A model generated the notes under the pieces. That model was not told where the DNA came from. It made no database searches and saw only the letters and a program-made list of their open reading frames with translations. Below, one piece after another: positions 9,053 to 17,342 of a stretch of DNA of 58,844 nucleotides; position 1 is the first letter of the stretch, and each line of letters opens with the position of its first letter. This DNA comes from QNYZ01 sp964577615 (GTDB taxonomy: Bacteria > Desulfobacterota > Desulfobacteria > Desulfobacterales > QNYZ01). The position numbers and the translations under genes were made by a program. Location of the stretch: contig CAZNZW010000011.1 of assembly GCA_964577615.1 (NCBI GenBank), forward strand, positions 1-58,844, read 5' to 3'.

Positions 9053-10111
9053 TTATCTCTCCCCGCCGGCCTGGGTCCGGCCGGTGTCGGCGTTTTTTAT
9101 TTCAGTCACCTGTTTTTCCAGACGCGACAACCTTTTAAAAAGATCGGGCAGCCGGGGAACCAGCCGGGTAACCCTAAGCCACAGACGGTGGGGCATCTCG
9201 GGCGAGCCGGATACCGTCCGGCCGTCGGGGATTGACTTTGCAATACCTGCCTGGGGCCCGATAATGACGTGGTCGCCCACGTGCAGATGCCCGGACATCC
9301 CGGCCTGACCGGCCATGATGACATGCCGTCCCAGTACGGAGCTGCCGGAAATCCCCACCTGGGCCACGAGCAGGGTATCCTCCCCCACAACAACATTGTG
9401 GGCGATATGAACAAGATTATCGGTTTTCACGCCTCTTTTCAGCCAAGTCTGGCCGAAGGTGCCCCGATCGATCGCATTATTGGCGCCGATCTCCACATCG
9501 TCATCAATCCGGACAATTCCCGTATGGGGAATCTTCACATAGCGCTCGCCGTCCGGAGCATACCCGAACCCGTCACTGCCGATGACTGTTCCGGGAAAAA
9601 TCGTCACCCGGTTCCCGATCCGGCAGCCCTCGGCAATGGTCACATTGGAAAAAATGGTCACATCATCGCCGATAACCACTTCCGGCCCGATAACAGTGCC
9701 GGCCTGAATTTTCACACGGTGGCCGCACTGGACGCCGGCGCCGATAACCACCCCCGGCCCGGCAAAAAAATCTTCTCCCCACTGGACCGCTTTTCCGATG
9801 ACGGCCCGCGCATCCACGCCGATACCCGGATCCCGGGGCGGGTGCAGGTGATTGACAATGGAAATAAACGCCAGCTGCGGATTGCCGACAACCATCAGGT
9901 TCTGTCCCCTGGCCGGGACCGGACGGGGGACGATCACTGCCCCGGCCTGCGTACTCTCAATCCGTTTCAGGAAATCGGGCCGAAAGGCACAGGTGATCTC
10001 ATCGGGTCCGGCGTCGTCAAAAGCGGCCGCACCGGCAATCGCCTTGTGGCTGTCGCCAGTGATTTTTCCATCTACCAGACGGGCGAGGGCTTCCAGATCA
10101 GTTTTCATCAT
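9053..10111 (-). CDS. lpxD: UDP-3-O-acylglucosamine N-acyltransferase LpxD
   Basis: Third acyl step of lipid A synthesis: N-acylates UDP-3-O-acyl-glucosamine. The 352 residues show an N-terminal uridine-binding domain (1-95), a left-handed beta-helix of hexapeptide repeats, and a C-terminal helix that looks like a coiled coil. HIAHN at 235-239 carries the catalytic His238 (E. coli His239). Two ATG codons in tandem (10106-10111) begin the frame, six bases after the skp stop codon, so the genes are tightly linked. The deacetylase LpxC that works just before it is not encoded here. Confidence 0.95.
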   Translation of the reverse strand: MMKTDLEALARLVDGKITGDSHKAIAGAAAFDDAGPDEITCAFRPDFLKRIESTQAGAVIVPRPVPARGQNLMVVGNPQLAFISIVNHLHPPRDPGIGVDARAVIGKAVQWGEDFFAGPGVVIGAGVQCGHRVKIQAGTVIGPEVVIGDDVTIFSNVTIAEGCRIGNRVTIFPGTVIGSDGFGYAPDGERYVKIPHTGIVRIDDDVEIGANNAIDRGTFGQTWLKRGVKTDNLVHIAHNVVVGEDTLLVAQVGISGSSVLGRHVIMAGQAGMSGHLHVGDHVIIGPQAGIAKSIPDGRTVSGSPEMPHRLWLRVTRLVPRLPDLFKRLSRLEKQVTEIKNADTGRTQAGGER

Positions 10112-10117
10112 ATCTGC

Positions 10118-10678
10118 TTATTGTTTTTTGGTCGCCGCGTCTTTTTCCCGGGCGGAAAATTCGGTATTGTATCTTTCAATGATCAAATCGGTAATCTCCC
10201 AGGACGGCTCAAAATACACCACGCCGCCAGCCCGTTTCTCCAGAACCAGCTGATAGCCGCCATCTTTGGCAATTTTTTGAGTCAGGTCAAAAACGTCCTT
10301 CTCAATTTTCTGAATCATCTCCGCCCGGACCTGCTTGATTTTTTTTCGGTACTTGGCCTCAAGTGTTTTGGCATCATTAATCTTAATTCGTATTTCCCGC
10401 TGTTTGTCATCCCGGGCTTCCTTGCTCATCACCATGCTTTCCCGTTCCAGTTTTTTTTGCAGCGTATCGATTTCCTTCCCCTTGCCCTGAAGTTCAGTTT
10501 CCATTTTTTTCCCCTGTTCACTGATCTTCTTTTGAGCGGCAATGCCCGCATTGGACGTTTCCAGGATTTTCTGAAAGTCAATTACACCGATTTTATTTTT
10601 TTCGGCGGCCCATGATGCCGGGGCAAGAACAAATATGAGAATGACCGATATCAGCACTGATTTGGATAGTATTCGCAT
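10118..10678 (-). CDS. skp: Periplasmic chaperone Skp/OmpH
   Basis: Periplasmic holdase that carries unfolded outer-membrane proteins to the BAM complex. The 186 residues have a Sec signal peptide (MRILSKSVLIS.. ending near ASWA, about residue 25), the start of the mature OmpH domain (IGVIDFQKIL) and a long charged region (about 60-150) with the heptad pattern of the Skp coiled-coil tentacles. It lies between bamA (50 bases upstream) and lpxD (6 bases downstream), the normal order in many proteobacteria. Skp family members are variable in sequence, so the identification rests on signal, domain start, coiled coil and context. Confidence 0.9.
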   Translation of the reverse strand: MRILSKSVLISVILIFVLAPASWAAEKNKIGVIDFQKILETSNAGIAAQKKISEQGKKMETELQGKGKEIDTLQKKLERESMVMSKEARDDKQREIRIKINDAKTLEAKYRKKIKQVRAEMIQKIEKDVFDLTQKIAKDGGYQLVLEKRAGGVVYFEPSWEITDLIIERYNTEFSAREKDAATKKQ

Positions 10679-10728
10679 GCAAGATCTCCCTTTGTCTTAT
10701 TATTTGATTATTTTTTTGTCATCCACGT

Positions 10729-13365
10729 TTAAAACGATGTTTCCATGCTGAACTCCCACCGCCCACGACTGTTTTCGTCTCCTTCGGGATCGAGGATGTG
10801 CCCCCGTTCCAGTCGAATGGGGCCGATCGGTGAATTCCAGCGAATCCCGTATCCAGCGCCCTGGCGCAGTTTTCCCAGATCGATGGCATCGTCTTTACCG
10901 AATACGTTACCGGTATCGTAAAAAAGTACTCCCAGGATCCCGGCTTCCTTTAAAAGTGGAATATGCAGTTCAACATTAAACTGAACATATTTATCCCCAC
11001 CAATTTCAGCGCCCGTGTCATCATGGGCACTGATGTCCCGCCATTTGAAACCGCGTACGGAATGGATGCCCCCCAGGTAAAAGCGCTCGTAATCCGGCAG
11101 CAGTCCGTCGGCCTGCTTTTCAACATATCCGCCCTCGGTATGTAAAAACCCGACCAGACCATAAATAATCGGGAAATACACGCCAAGCTCTCCGGTATAT
11201 TTGACAAACTTGACGTCCCCGCCAAGACCGGCATATTCGATGCTGAAACGATGATCCTGGCCCCGGGTCGTAAAAAAGAACCGATCGCGTGAATCGTACC
11301 GCAACGTCCCAACAACGGCACTGGTGACATTCTTCCCTTCAAGATCCTTAATGGACTGGGCGGCATCCTCATCGATATTATCGATATCCGCCACATCCAG
11401 ATAATATTTGAAATACAGCCGGGTGTCGTCAAAGATCGGATAGCCGAATTTGAGGCTGCCTCCCTTACTTTTCTTGTCGTAGGTGTCGTAATCATAGTTC
11501 CAGTTGTACAATTCGATGCCTGCCGACAAAGGAATATCAAACAGCCACGGATCAGTCAGGCTCAACGAAAAACGGGTGGTCTTGGCGCTGATATTGGCTT
11601 TCAACTGCAGATTCAGGCCATACCCCATTAAATTCCGCTCGGTAATGGCCCCTGTGGCAAAAACCTTATCAACACTGCTGTATCCGCCGCCCAGGCTTAA
11701 ATTTCCCGTTGATTTTTCCTTGACATCGATATCAAGAATCATTTTATCGTCACCGCTGCCCTTGCGGGTATTGACCTGCACATCGTCAAAATATCCCAGG
11801 CGGTGGAGATTGCGGATACTGCGCCGCAACTGCTTTCCGGAAAACAGACCGCCCTCCTCCACCTTGAGTGTCCGCCGAATGACCTTGTCTCTCGTCCGGG
11901 TATTTCCGCCGATATTGATCTGTTCGAAATAGACGCGCGGGCCTTTTTGAATGTTGATGCGGATATTGACGATCTTTTTCTCATTGTCCTCGCCGACCTT
12001 TGGAATAATGCTGGGATAGGCATATCCGGCATCCGCGTACATATCTGACAATGTAACCATGTCATTTCGCAAAACATGACGGTTGAAATAGGCTTCCTTG
12101 CCGATCTTTATTTTGTCCATCAGCTCGTTTTTCGGACGAATCAGATCGCCGGCCAGCGAGATCGCTCCCACCTTAAAGCGCGGTCCTTCGTGAACCTTGA
12201 TCTTGATATACATCCAGTTGTCTTTCGTCTCGATGGCCGGGTCACCGATACGCGCCTCAATAAACCCATGGTTCTGATAAAATGCGGTTAATTTCGAAAT
12301 ATCCTGCTCCAGATCCTCCTTTTTCAGATCCCCCGAGGAAGTCAACCAGGAAAATAATCCCTTTTCCGACGTTTTCATGACTGATTTCAGTTTTTTGTCG
12401 GGATAGATGGCGTTCCCGATGAACGTTATGCTTTTGATCCGGACCTTGGCCCCTTCCTTGATCGTAAACGTCAGGTCGCCCTGGTTATTCGCCAGTTTTT
12501 CTACCTGATGCGACACCTGGACATTCTGATAATTTTTTTCCCGATATCGACTCTCAATCCGTTCGATATTTTTCTGAATACTCAAGTCGTTGAGAATTGA
12601 GCCTGTTTTGATATCCAGCGCCGCCATCAGGTCGTCATTTTCAAATATGGCATTTCCTTTGAATCTAATTTTTCGGATCGTCGGTTTTTCCCTGACATTG
12701 ATGATAATGGTTTTTCCACCCGGGCCATCCTCGGATTCGATACGGACATCGTCAAAATACCCCATGGCGTAAATCCGTTTTAAATCTTCGCTCAGGCTCC
12801 TGGTGAGGAAAACGTCTCCAGGGGCCGTATGCACGTTTTTTAAAATCGCGTCCGATTCGATCCGCTGGTTGCCGCTCACCTGGACGCCCACCACTTTGAC
12901 CCGTTTAAAAACGTGGAATCCCAGCTCACGGGACAGGTCGGCCACTGTATGGGGAATATTTTCGATACCCCGACCGGAAGCAAAATAGGACCGCACCGGC
13001 TGAGCGGTAGCCGTGTCCACCAGTTTGGCATCGATACTGTACTGGTCATCAATCCAGGTCATACTCCCCCAGATGACATAATCGGCACCGGCAGCCCTGC
13101 CGGCCTTCCGAATCTGCTCCGGGTCCAGGGTGTCCGGTGATTTCCCATCCGGCGGAACCAGCGGGACCTTGACAATCGCCGCGCCGTCCGTCGACAGCTT
13201 ATTGGCAATCGCTTTGGGGATCTCATCTTTCAGGTAAGCCATTTTCTCCCCGGCATAAATATCAAACGGGAGTACGCCGACGTGTTCAGGCTGAAGTGTT
13301 TTGGCCGCCGCGCCGGTAGACAAAAGGATCAGCAGACATAATGTCAAGATCAAATGTTTTCGCAT
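10729..13365 (-). CDS. bamA: Outer-membrane protein assembly factor BamA with extra N-terminal domain
   Basis: Central pore of the BAM complex that inserts beta-barrel proteins in the outer membrane. The start at ATG 13363-13365 (MRKHLILTLCLL..) gives a clean signal peptide and 878 residues; a longer frame into lolD is not needed. After the signal comes an additional domain of about 130 residues (30-160) with the pattern GVLPFDI ... ADYVIWGSMT ... resembling FlgO/TolB-N-type domains, then five POTRA repeats (about 155-570) and the Omp85 barrel, including the VRGF lid-lock motif in GGIHSVRGF and the terminal aromatic F. E. coli BamA is 810 residues, and the extra length is the N-terminal domain. 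It is eight or so bases from lolD. Confidence 0.94.
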   Translation of the reverse strand: MRKHLILTLCLLILLSTGAAAKTLQPEHVGVLPFDIYAGEKMAYLKDEIPKAIANKLSTDGAAIVKVPLVPPDGKSPDTLDPEQIRKAGRAAGADYVIWGSMTWIDDQYSIDAKLVDTATAQPVRSYFASGRGIENIPHTVADLSRELGFHVFKRVKVVGVQVSGNQRIESDAILKNVHTAPGDVFLTRSLSEDLKRIYAMGYFDDVRIESEDGPGGKTIIINVREKPTIRKIRFKGNAIFENDDLMAALDIKTGSILNDLSIQKNIERIESRYREKNYQNVQVSHQVEKLANNQGDLTFTIKEGAKVRIKSITFIGNAIYPDKKLKSVMKTSEKGLFSWLTSSGDLKKEDLEQDISKLTAFYQNHGFIEARIGDPAIETKDNWMYIKIKVHEGPRFKVGAISLAGDLIRPKNELMDKIKIGKEAYFNRHVLRNDMVTLSDMYADAGYAYPSIIPKVGEDNEKKIVNIRINIQKGPRVYFEQINIGGNTRTRDKVIRRTLKVEEGGLFSGKQLRRSIRNLHRLGYFDDVQVNTRKGSGDDKMILDIDVKEKSTGNLSLGGGYSSVDKVFATGAITERNLMGYGLNLQLKANISAKTTRFSLSLTDPWLFDIPLSAGIELYNWNYDYDTYDKKSKGGSLKFGYPIFDDTRLYFKYYLDVADIDNIDEDAAQSIKDLEGKNVTSAVVGTLRYDSRDRFFFTTRGQDHRFSIEYAGLGGDVKFVKYTGELGVYFPIIYGLVGFLHTEGGYVEKQADGLLPDYERFYLGGIHSVRGFKWRDISAHDDTGAEIGGDKYVQFNVELHIPLLKEAGILGVLFYDTGNVFGKDDAIDLGKLRQGAGYGIRWNSPIGPIRLERGHILDPEGDENSRGRWEFSMETSF

Positions 13366-13372
13366 GATTGAT

Positions 13373-14080
13373 TCAATCCGTATCGATGAGGGTGCCTTTG
13401 TGAATGGTAACACGCCGGGACATCAGCGCCGCCAGCCCCGGATTATGGGTGACCACGACCAGGGTCATCCCGAATTCACGGTTTAACGACATCAGCAGTT
13501 CGTGTACCTGCTCTGCATTCTTTTCATCCAGATTGCCGGTGGGCTCATCGGCCAGAAGCACCAGCGGATTCATCACCAGCGCCCGTGCCAGGGCGACCCG
13601 CTGCTGTTCACCTCCCGACAATTTCGTAACCGGATGCCGAAGGCGATCTTTGAGCCCCACCCGGACAAGAATGGCCTCTGCCAGCTGTAACGATTCCGCC
13701 CGGCTTTTTCCCTGAATAAACGCCGGCATCATGGCATTTTCAAGGGTATTAAACTCGGCCAGCAAGTGGTGAAACTGGAAGACAAATCCAATGGATTCGT
13801 TTCGAAAGGCGGCCAGGCGTTCATGATTTAAAGCAAAAATATCTTGTGTGCCATACCACACCTGTCCGCTGTCCGGATGCTCCAGCGTGCCGAGAATATG
13901 CAGCAGCGTTGACTTCCCGATACCCGATGGCCCCACCACGGCCACGGTTTCACCGGCCGGGATGTCAAAATCAACATTTTTCAGAATATCGATTTCCGTC
14001 TGGCTGCTCTGAAAACTTTTACACAGCCCCCGCATCCGGATACCGGCTTTTTCCGGCTCATGTGACGCCGGCTTATCCAT
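13373..14080 (-). CDS. lolD: Lipoprotein-releasing ABC ATPase LolD
   Basis: ATPase subunit of the LolCDE complex, which releases outer-membrane lipoproteins from the inner membrane to LolA. The ATG at 14078-14080 (MDKPASHEPEKAG) overlaps the end of lolC/E by eight bases and gives 235 residues, the usual size; an upstream frame to 14170 lies wholly inside lolC/E. Walker A is GPSGIGKST, the signature LSGGEQQR and Walker B VLLADEPTGNLDE. MacB and FtsE belong to the same subfamily, but the neighbouring LolC/E permease and bamA settle the call. Confidence 0.94.
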   Translation of the reverse strand: MDKPASHEPEKAGIRMRGLCKSFQSSQTEIDILKNVDFDIPAGETVAVVGPSGIGKSTLLHILGTLEHPDSGQVWYGTQDIFALNHERLAAFRNESIGFVFQFHHLLAEFNTLENAMMPAFIQGKSRAESLQLAEAILVRVGLKDRLRHPVTKLSGGEQQRVALARALVMNPLVLLADEPTGNLDEKNAEQVHELLMSLNREFGMTLVVVTHNPGLAALMSRRVTIHKGTLIDTD

Positions 14081-15308
14081 AGCGAATCGCTTCAACAGGA
14101 TCGAGCTTTGCCGCCTGTCCGGCCGGATAAAGCGTGGCCAGGAAACAGATGCCGATCGCTGCCATCGCAATCAAGGCGACGTCCAGCGCCTCCATCCGCA
14201 CCGGCAGGGTTGTTATATAGTAAACATCGCCGGGCAATTCAATGAACTTGTATTTTTCAAGCAGCCAGCAGAGCGCGGAACCGAAGACCACCCCCAGAGC
14301 CGTCCCGACCGCACCGATGATGACGCCTTTAAAAACAAATATTTTGCGAATACTCCGATCCGTGGCCCCCATCGTCTTTAATATCGCCACATCTTTCGTT
14401 TTTTCCATGACCATCATAATCAGGCTGCCGGCAATATTGAACGCGGCCACCAGGATAATCAGGGCCAGAATGATAAACATCACCGTCTTTTCCAGTTTCA
14501 GGGCTGAAAACAGGTTACGATTCATCTGCATCCAGGTGCGGGTCCAGAAAGAGGGGCCCAGGGCCACCTGAATTTTTTCAGCCACTTCCCCGGCCTGATA
14601 GATATCTGCCAGGCGCACCTCGATACTGCTTGCCGCCCCGGGAATATGCTGTACCTTCTGGGCGTCGGTGATCTGCATATAGGCCAGGGATCCATCAAAT
14701 TCAAACATGCCCGATTCAAAAAAGCCGGCGACCTTAAACCGCCGCATGCCCGGCATGTGGCCGGCCGGCGACAGCAGGCCCCGCGGGGAAATAATATAGA
14801 TCGTATCCCCGGTGATAACGCCCAGCCGGCGCCCCAGTTCCCTGCCCAGAATAATTCCGGGCGGAACAAAAGTGGCTCCGCCGGTCTGCCGCGGTTGATA
14901 CAGCGCGTCGAGAAGCGCCGGGGTCAAAACGCTGATCACGTGGCCGGCCGTTTTCCGGTCAACCCCCCGGATGATCGCACCGGAAACCCCGCCGGCCGAC
15001 CGCAGCATCACCTGGCCGTTGACGATCGGTGTGGCCGCGGCCACACCGGAAACCGCCGCCACCTGTTGACGAATTTTCCGATAATTGGCAATTGACTCAT
15101 CATACCGCCGCACCACCAGATGCGACTCGATCCCCAGAATACGGGTCTTCAAATCAGATTCAAACCCGGCCATGACGGCAATGACGATAATCAGTGCCAT
15201 GACGCCAACGGTCACGCCGGCGACGGAAAGCACCGTAATCAGAGAGATAAAGGATTGTTTCTGTTTGGCCCGAAGATAGCGGGCACCGATAAAATATTCA
15301 AAAGCCAT
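14073..15308 (-). CDS. lolC: Lipoprotein-releasing permease LolC/LolE
   Basis: Membrane subunit of the lipoprotein-sorting transporter. The 411 residues have the FtsX/MacB-type layout: one N-terminal helix (about 24-46), a large periplasmic domain (about 50-260) and three C-terminal helices (about 265-400). The start MAFEYFIGARYLRAK is characteristic of LolC/E. Only one such permease is present beside lolD, so the transporter may work as a homodimer or pair with a second copy elsewhere; C and E cannot be told apart with confidence. Its ATG lies only about 32 bases after an intrinsic terminator on the same strand. Confidence 0.93.
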   Translation of the reverse strand: MAFEYFIGARYLRAKQKQSFISLITVLSVAGVTVGVMALIIVIAVMAGFESDLKTRILGIESHLVVRRYDESIANYRKIRQQVAAVSGVAAATPIVNGQVMLRSAGGVSGAIIRGVDRKTAGHVISVLTPALLDALYQPRQTGGATFVPPGIILGRELGRRLGVITGDTIYIISPRGLLSPAGHMPGMRRFKVAGFFESGMFEFDGSLAYMQITDAQKVQHIPGAASSIEVRLADIYQAGEVAEKIQVALGPSFWTRTWMQMNRNLFSALKLEKTVMFIILALIILVAAFNIAGSLIMMVMEKTKDVAILKTMGATDRSIRKIFVFKGVIIGAVGTALGVVFGSALCWLLEKYKFIELPGDVYYITTLPVRMEALDVALIAMAAIGICFLATLYPAGQAAKLDPVEAIRYG

Positions 15309-15340
15309 GGGTAACGTGGATTCTTTTCAGCCGTCCCTTT

Positions 15341-15365
15341 AAAAAAGTTCCCGCCAGAGCGGGAA
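15341..15365 (-). terminator. Intrinsic terminator/attenuator between lysS and lolC
   Basis: Read on the minus strand, TTCCCGC and GCGGGAA form a perfect 7-bp GC-rich stem around a TCTG loop, followed at once by CTTTTTT. This is a standard rho-independent terminator. It lies after the lysS stop and about 32 bases before the lolC ATG, with no room for a new promoter between them. Confidence 0.8.
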
Positions 15366-15441
15366 TCATTTCAGTATGGATATCGGATCCAATTTATCGT
15401 CTGTGCGCAGCCGAACCGCGCATTCAAAAAAATCTCGGCAA

Positions 15442-16923
15442 CTACCCGGCGTCCGGACGCATGTGCGGAAACAAAATGACTTCGCGGATTGACGCCGAAT
15501 CGGTAAAAAGCATCACCAGACGATCTATTCCGACGCCCTCGCCGGCCGTCGGCGGCATGCCGTATTCCAGTGCTTCGATATAATCGTCATCCATTGGATG
15601 CGCTTCCTTATCACCGGCCTGACGATCGGACACCTGCTGCATGAACCGGCCCTTCTGGTCTTCAGGATCGTTGAGTTCGGAAAATCCGTTGGCAATTTCG
15701 TGTCCGGCAATAAATAATTCAAATCGATCGGTCAGCTCCGGCGATTCATCACTTCGCCGGGAAAGAGGCGACACTTCCACCGGGTAACCGGTAATAAAAG
15801 TGGGCTGAATCAGTTTCGGTTCCACCAGAACATCGAACAATTTGGTGACAATCTTCCCCACCCGGCCGGTTTTGGTGATCCGGACCTCTTTGTCGGCGGC
15901 CACTTTCAACAATGCCTCCCGATCATTTAAAACGGCCGGATCCACTCCGGCAATCGATTCCAGAGATTCGGCCAGTGTCATCCGCCGCCACGGCGGATTC
16001 AGATCAATGGTCTGCCCCTGGTATTCAATGGTCAGGGGGCTGCCGATCGCCTCTGCCGCGGTCTGGAACATTTCTTCGGTAAGCCCCATTAAATCCTCAT
16101 ACGTGGCATAGGCCTGGTAAAATTCCAGCATGGTGAACTCGGGGTTGTGCCGCGTGGAGATCCCTTCGTTTCTAAAATTGCGGTTGATTTCAAACACCCG
16201 CTCAAATCCTCCCACAACCAGTCGTTTCAGATACAGTTCCGGAGCGATGCGCAGATACAGATCCATCCCCAATGCCTGATGGTGGGTGACAAACGGCGTC
16301 GCCTCTGCCCCGCCCGGTACCGGCTGCATCATGGGCGTTTCCGCTTCAAAATACTCCCTGTCGAGCAGAAATTGCCGGATTGCCTGGACAATGCGGGTCC
16401 GTTTGACAAAGATCTCCCTGGATTTTTCATTCATGATCAGGTCCAGGTAACGGCGGCGATACCGCTTTTCCGGATCCCGGATTCCGTGAAATTTTTCGGG
16501 CAAAGGCCGCACCGCCTTGCAGACCAGCCGAAGGTTTTTTACCAGCAGCGTCCATTCACCGGTCCGGGTCTGAAACAAAGTCCCTTCGAAAGCGGCAAAG
16601 TCGCCTGTGTCAAAATCCTTAAACAGCAAAAACGCGTCATCTCCAACCTGATCTTTGCGGACATAGGCCTGGAGTTGACCGGTACGGTCCCGGAAACGGA
16701 TAAAAGCGGATTTCCCGAATCGGTTTATGGCCACGATTCTTCCCGCCAGCGTGTATATCTCTTCGCTGTCAACGGCCTTTTCGCCGGCCGCGGCAATAAC
16801 CGCATTAATCTTGCCAATTGTATGACTGAATGAAATATTGTTCGGGTAAGGATTGACCTGCTTGGCCCTTAACGCCGCCACTTTTTCTCTGCGGACACTG
16901 ATCTCGTTGCTTGATTTTTCCAT
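15442..16923 (-). CDS. lysS: Lysyl-tRNA synthetase, class II
   Basis: Charges tRNA-Lys. The 493 residues comprise an N-terminal OB-fold anticodon-binding domain (about 60-170) and a class II catalytic core with motif 2 (FRNEGISTRHNPEFTMLE, about residues 250-267) and motif 3 (GVGIDRLVML near the C-terminus). Length and motifs are normal. Upstream (16924-17080) are two small palindromes that may be regulatory. It is the first gene of the minus-strand group, but a strong terminator follows it, so it may be transcribed largely on its own. Confidence 0.96.
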   Translation of the reverse strand: MEKSSNEISVRREKVAALRAKQVNPYPNNISFSHTIGKINAVIAAAGEKAVDSEEIYTLAGRIVAINRFGKSAFIRFRDRTGQLQAYVRKDQVGDDAFLLFKDFDTGDFAAFEGTLFQTRTGEWTLLVKNLRLVCKAVRPLPEKFHGIRDPEKRYRRRYLDLIMNEKSREIFVKRTRIVQAIRQFLLDREYFEAETPMMQPVPGGAEATPFVTHHQALGMDLYLRIAPELYLKRLVVGGFERVFEINRNFRNEGISTRHNPEFTMLEFYQAYATYEDLMGLTEEMFQTAAEAIGSPLTIEYQGQTIDLNPPWRRMTLAESLESIAGVDPAVLNDREALLKVAADKEVRITKTGRVGKIVTKLFDVLVEPKLIQPTFITGYPVEVSPLSRRSDESPELTDRFELFIAGHEIANGFSELNDPEDQKGRFMQQVSDRQAGDKEAHPMDDDYIEALEYGMPPTAGEGVGIDRLVMLFTDSASIREVILFPHMRPDAG

Positions 16924-16964
16924 AATGGGATATGATTATTTCCTTTGATTTTTATTTTAATACC

Positions 16965-16979
16965 CTGAATATTATTCAG
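16965..16979. repeat. Palindrome upstream of lysS (CTGAATA-T-TATTCAG)
   Basis: Perfect 7-bp inverted repeat with a one-base centre, 42 bases upstream of the lysS ATG. It could be an operator or a short 5'-leader hairpin. Confidence 0.5.
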
Positions 16980-16996
16980 CCAAGCGCACAACTATC

Positions 16997-17011
16997 TGTA
17001 TTATCAATACA
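16997..17011. repeat. Palindrome upstream of lysS (TGTATT-ATC-AATACA)
   Basis: Perfect 6-bp inverted repeat with a three-base centre in an AT-rich stretch; a dimeric regulator site is possible. It is next to a run of alternating TA (17009-17018). Confidence 0.4.
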
Positions 17012-17182
17012 TATATATCAATCTGGCCGAACCCGAACGACCTTAGCTTTTCAAAATATCTTTTCTATCCTCTAGTGTCAAGTTGTAAGATATCGAAATA
17101 TTTGCTCGGAAAAACCGACCCCGGCCTTTTCCGCCCATAACCACACTTTCCCGCCGGACAGACATATCGTTTCCTTTTGTTC

Positions 17183-17217
17183 TTGACTAAGTTGTGACGA
17201 CAATATAGCTATATCGT
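17183..17217 (+). promoter_or_regulatory. Candidate promoter with overlapping 18-bp palindromic operator
   Basis: A TTGACT hexamer at 17183-17188 is followed by the palindrome ACAATATAG/CTATATCGT at 17200-17217, which has eight of nine half-site bases matched and contains TATAGC in -10 position (15-base spacer). The layout, an operator over the -10 region about 125 bases before the first gene of the catabolic operon, fits repression by a dimeric regulator. No regulator gene is next to it. The spacer is short, so the promoter call is tentative. Confidence 0.4.
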
Positions 17218-17342
17218 AGCTTAAAACATTCGATTGCATGGAACCTCTGAATCTGCTATCACGGCTTCCCAAGGCAGTCGGCACCTCCCGGAACCAAACG
17301 CGTATTTACCCGATATTTTCAAACATCAAAAAAGGAGAAAGA

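Larger units (their letters stand above)
16924..17342. other. Intergenic regulatory region between lysS and the glutaryl-CoA dehydrogenase gene
   Basis: About 420 bases between divergent genes. It is AT-rich compared with its surroundings and holds two palindromes near lysS (16965-16979 and 16997-17011) and an 18-bp palindrome near a TTGACT hexamer (17183-17217). A 68-codon minus-strand frame at 17078-17284 is present but has no ribosome site and no recognisable family, so it is not called. The last 15 bases hold AAGGAGAAAGA, the ribosome site of the dehydrogenase gene. Confidence 0.6.

Noticed and set aside
17078..17284. 68-codon minus-strand frame between lysS and the dehydrogenase gene
   Set aside because: No ribosome site, no family resemblance, and it overlaps the predicted operator and promoter.
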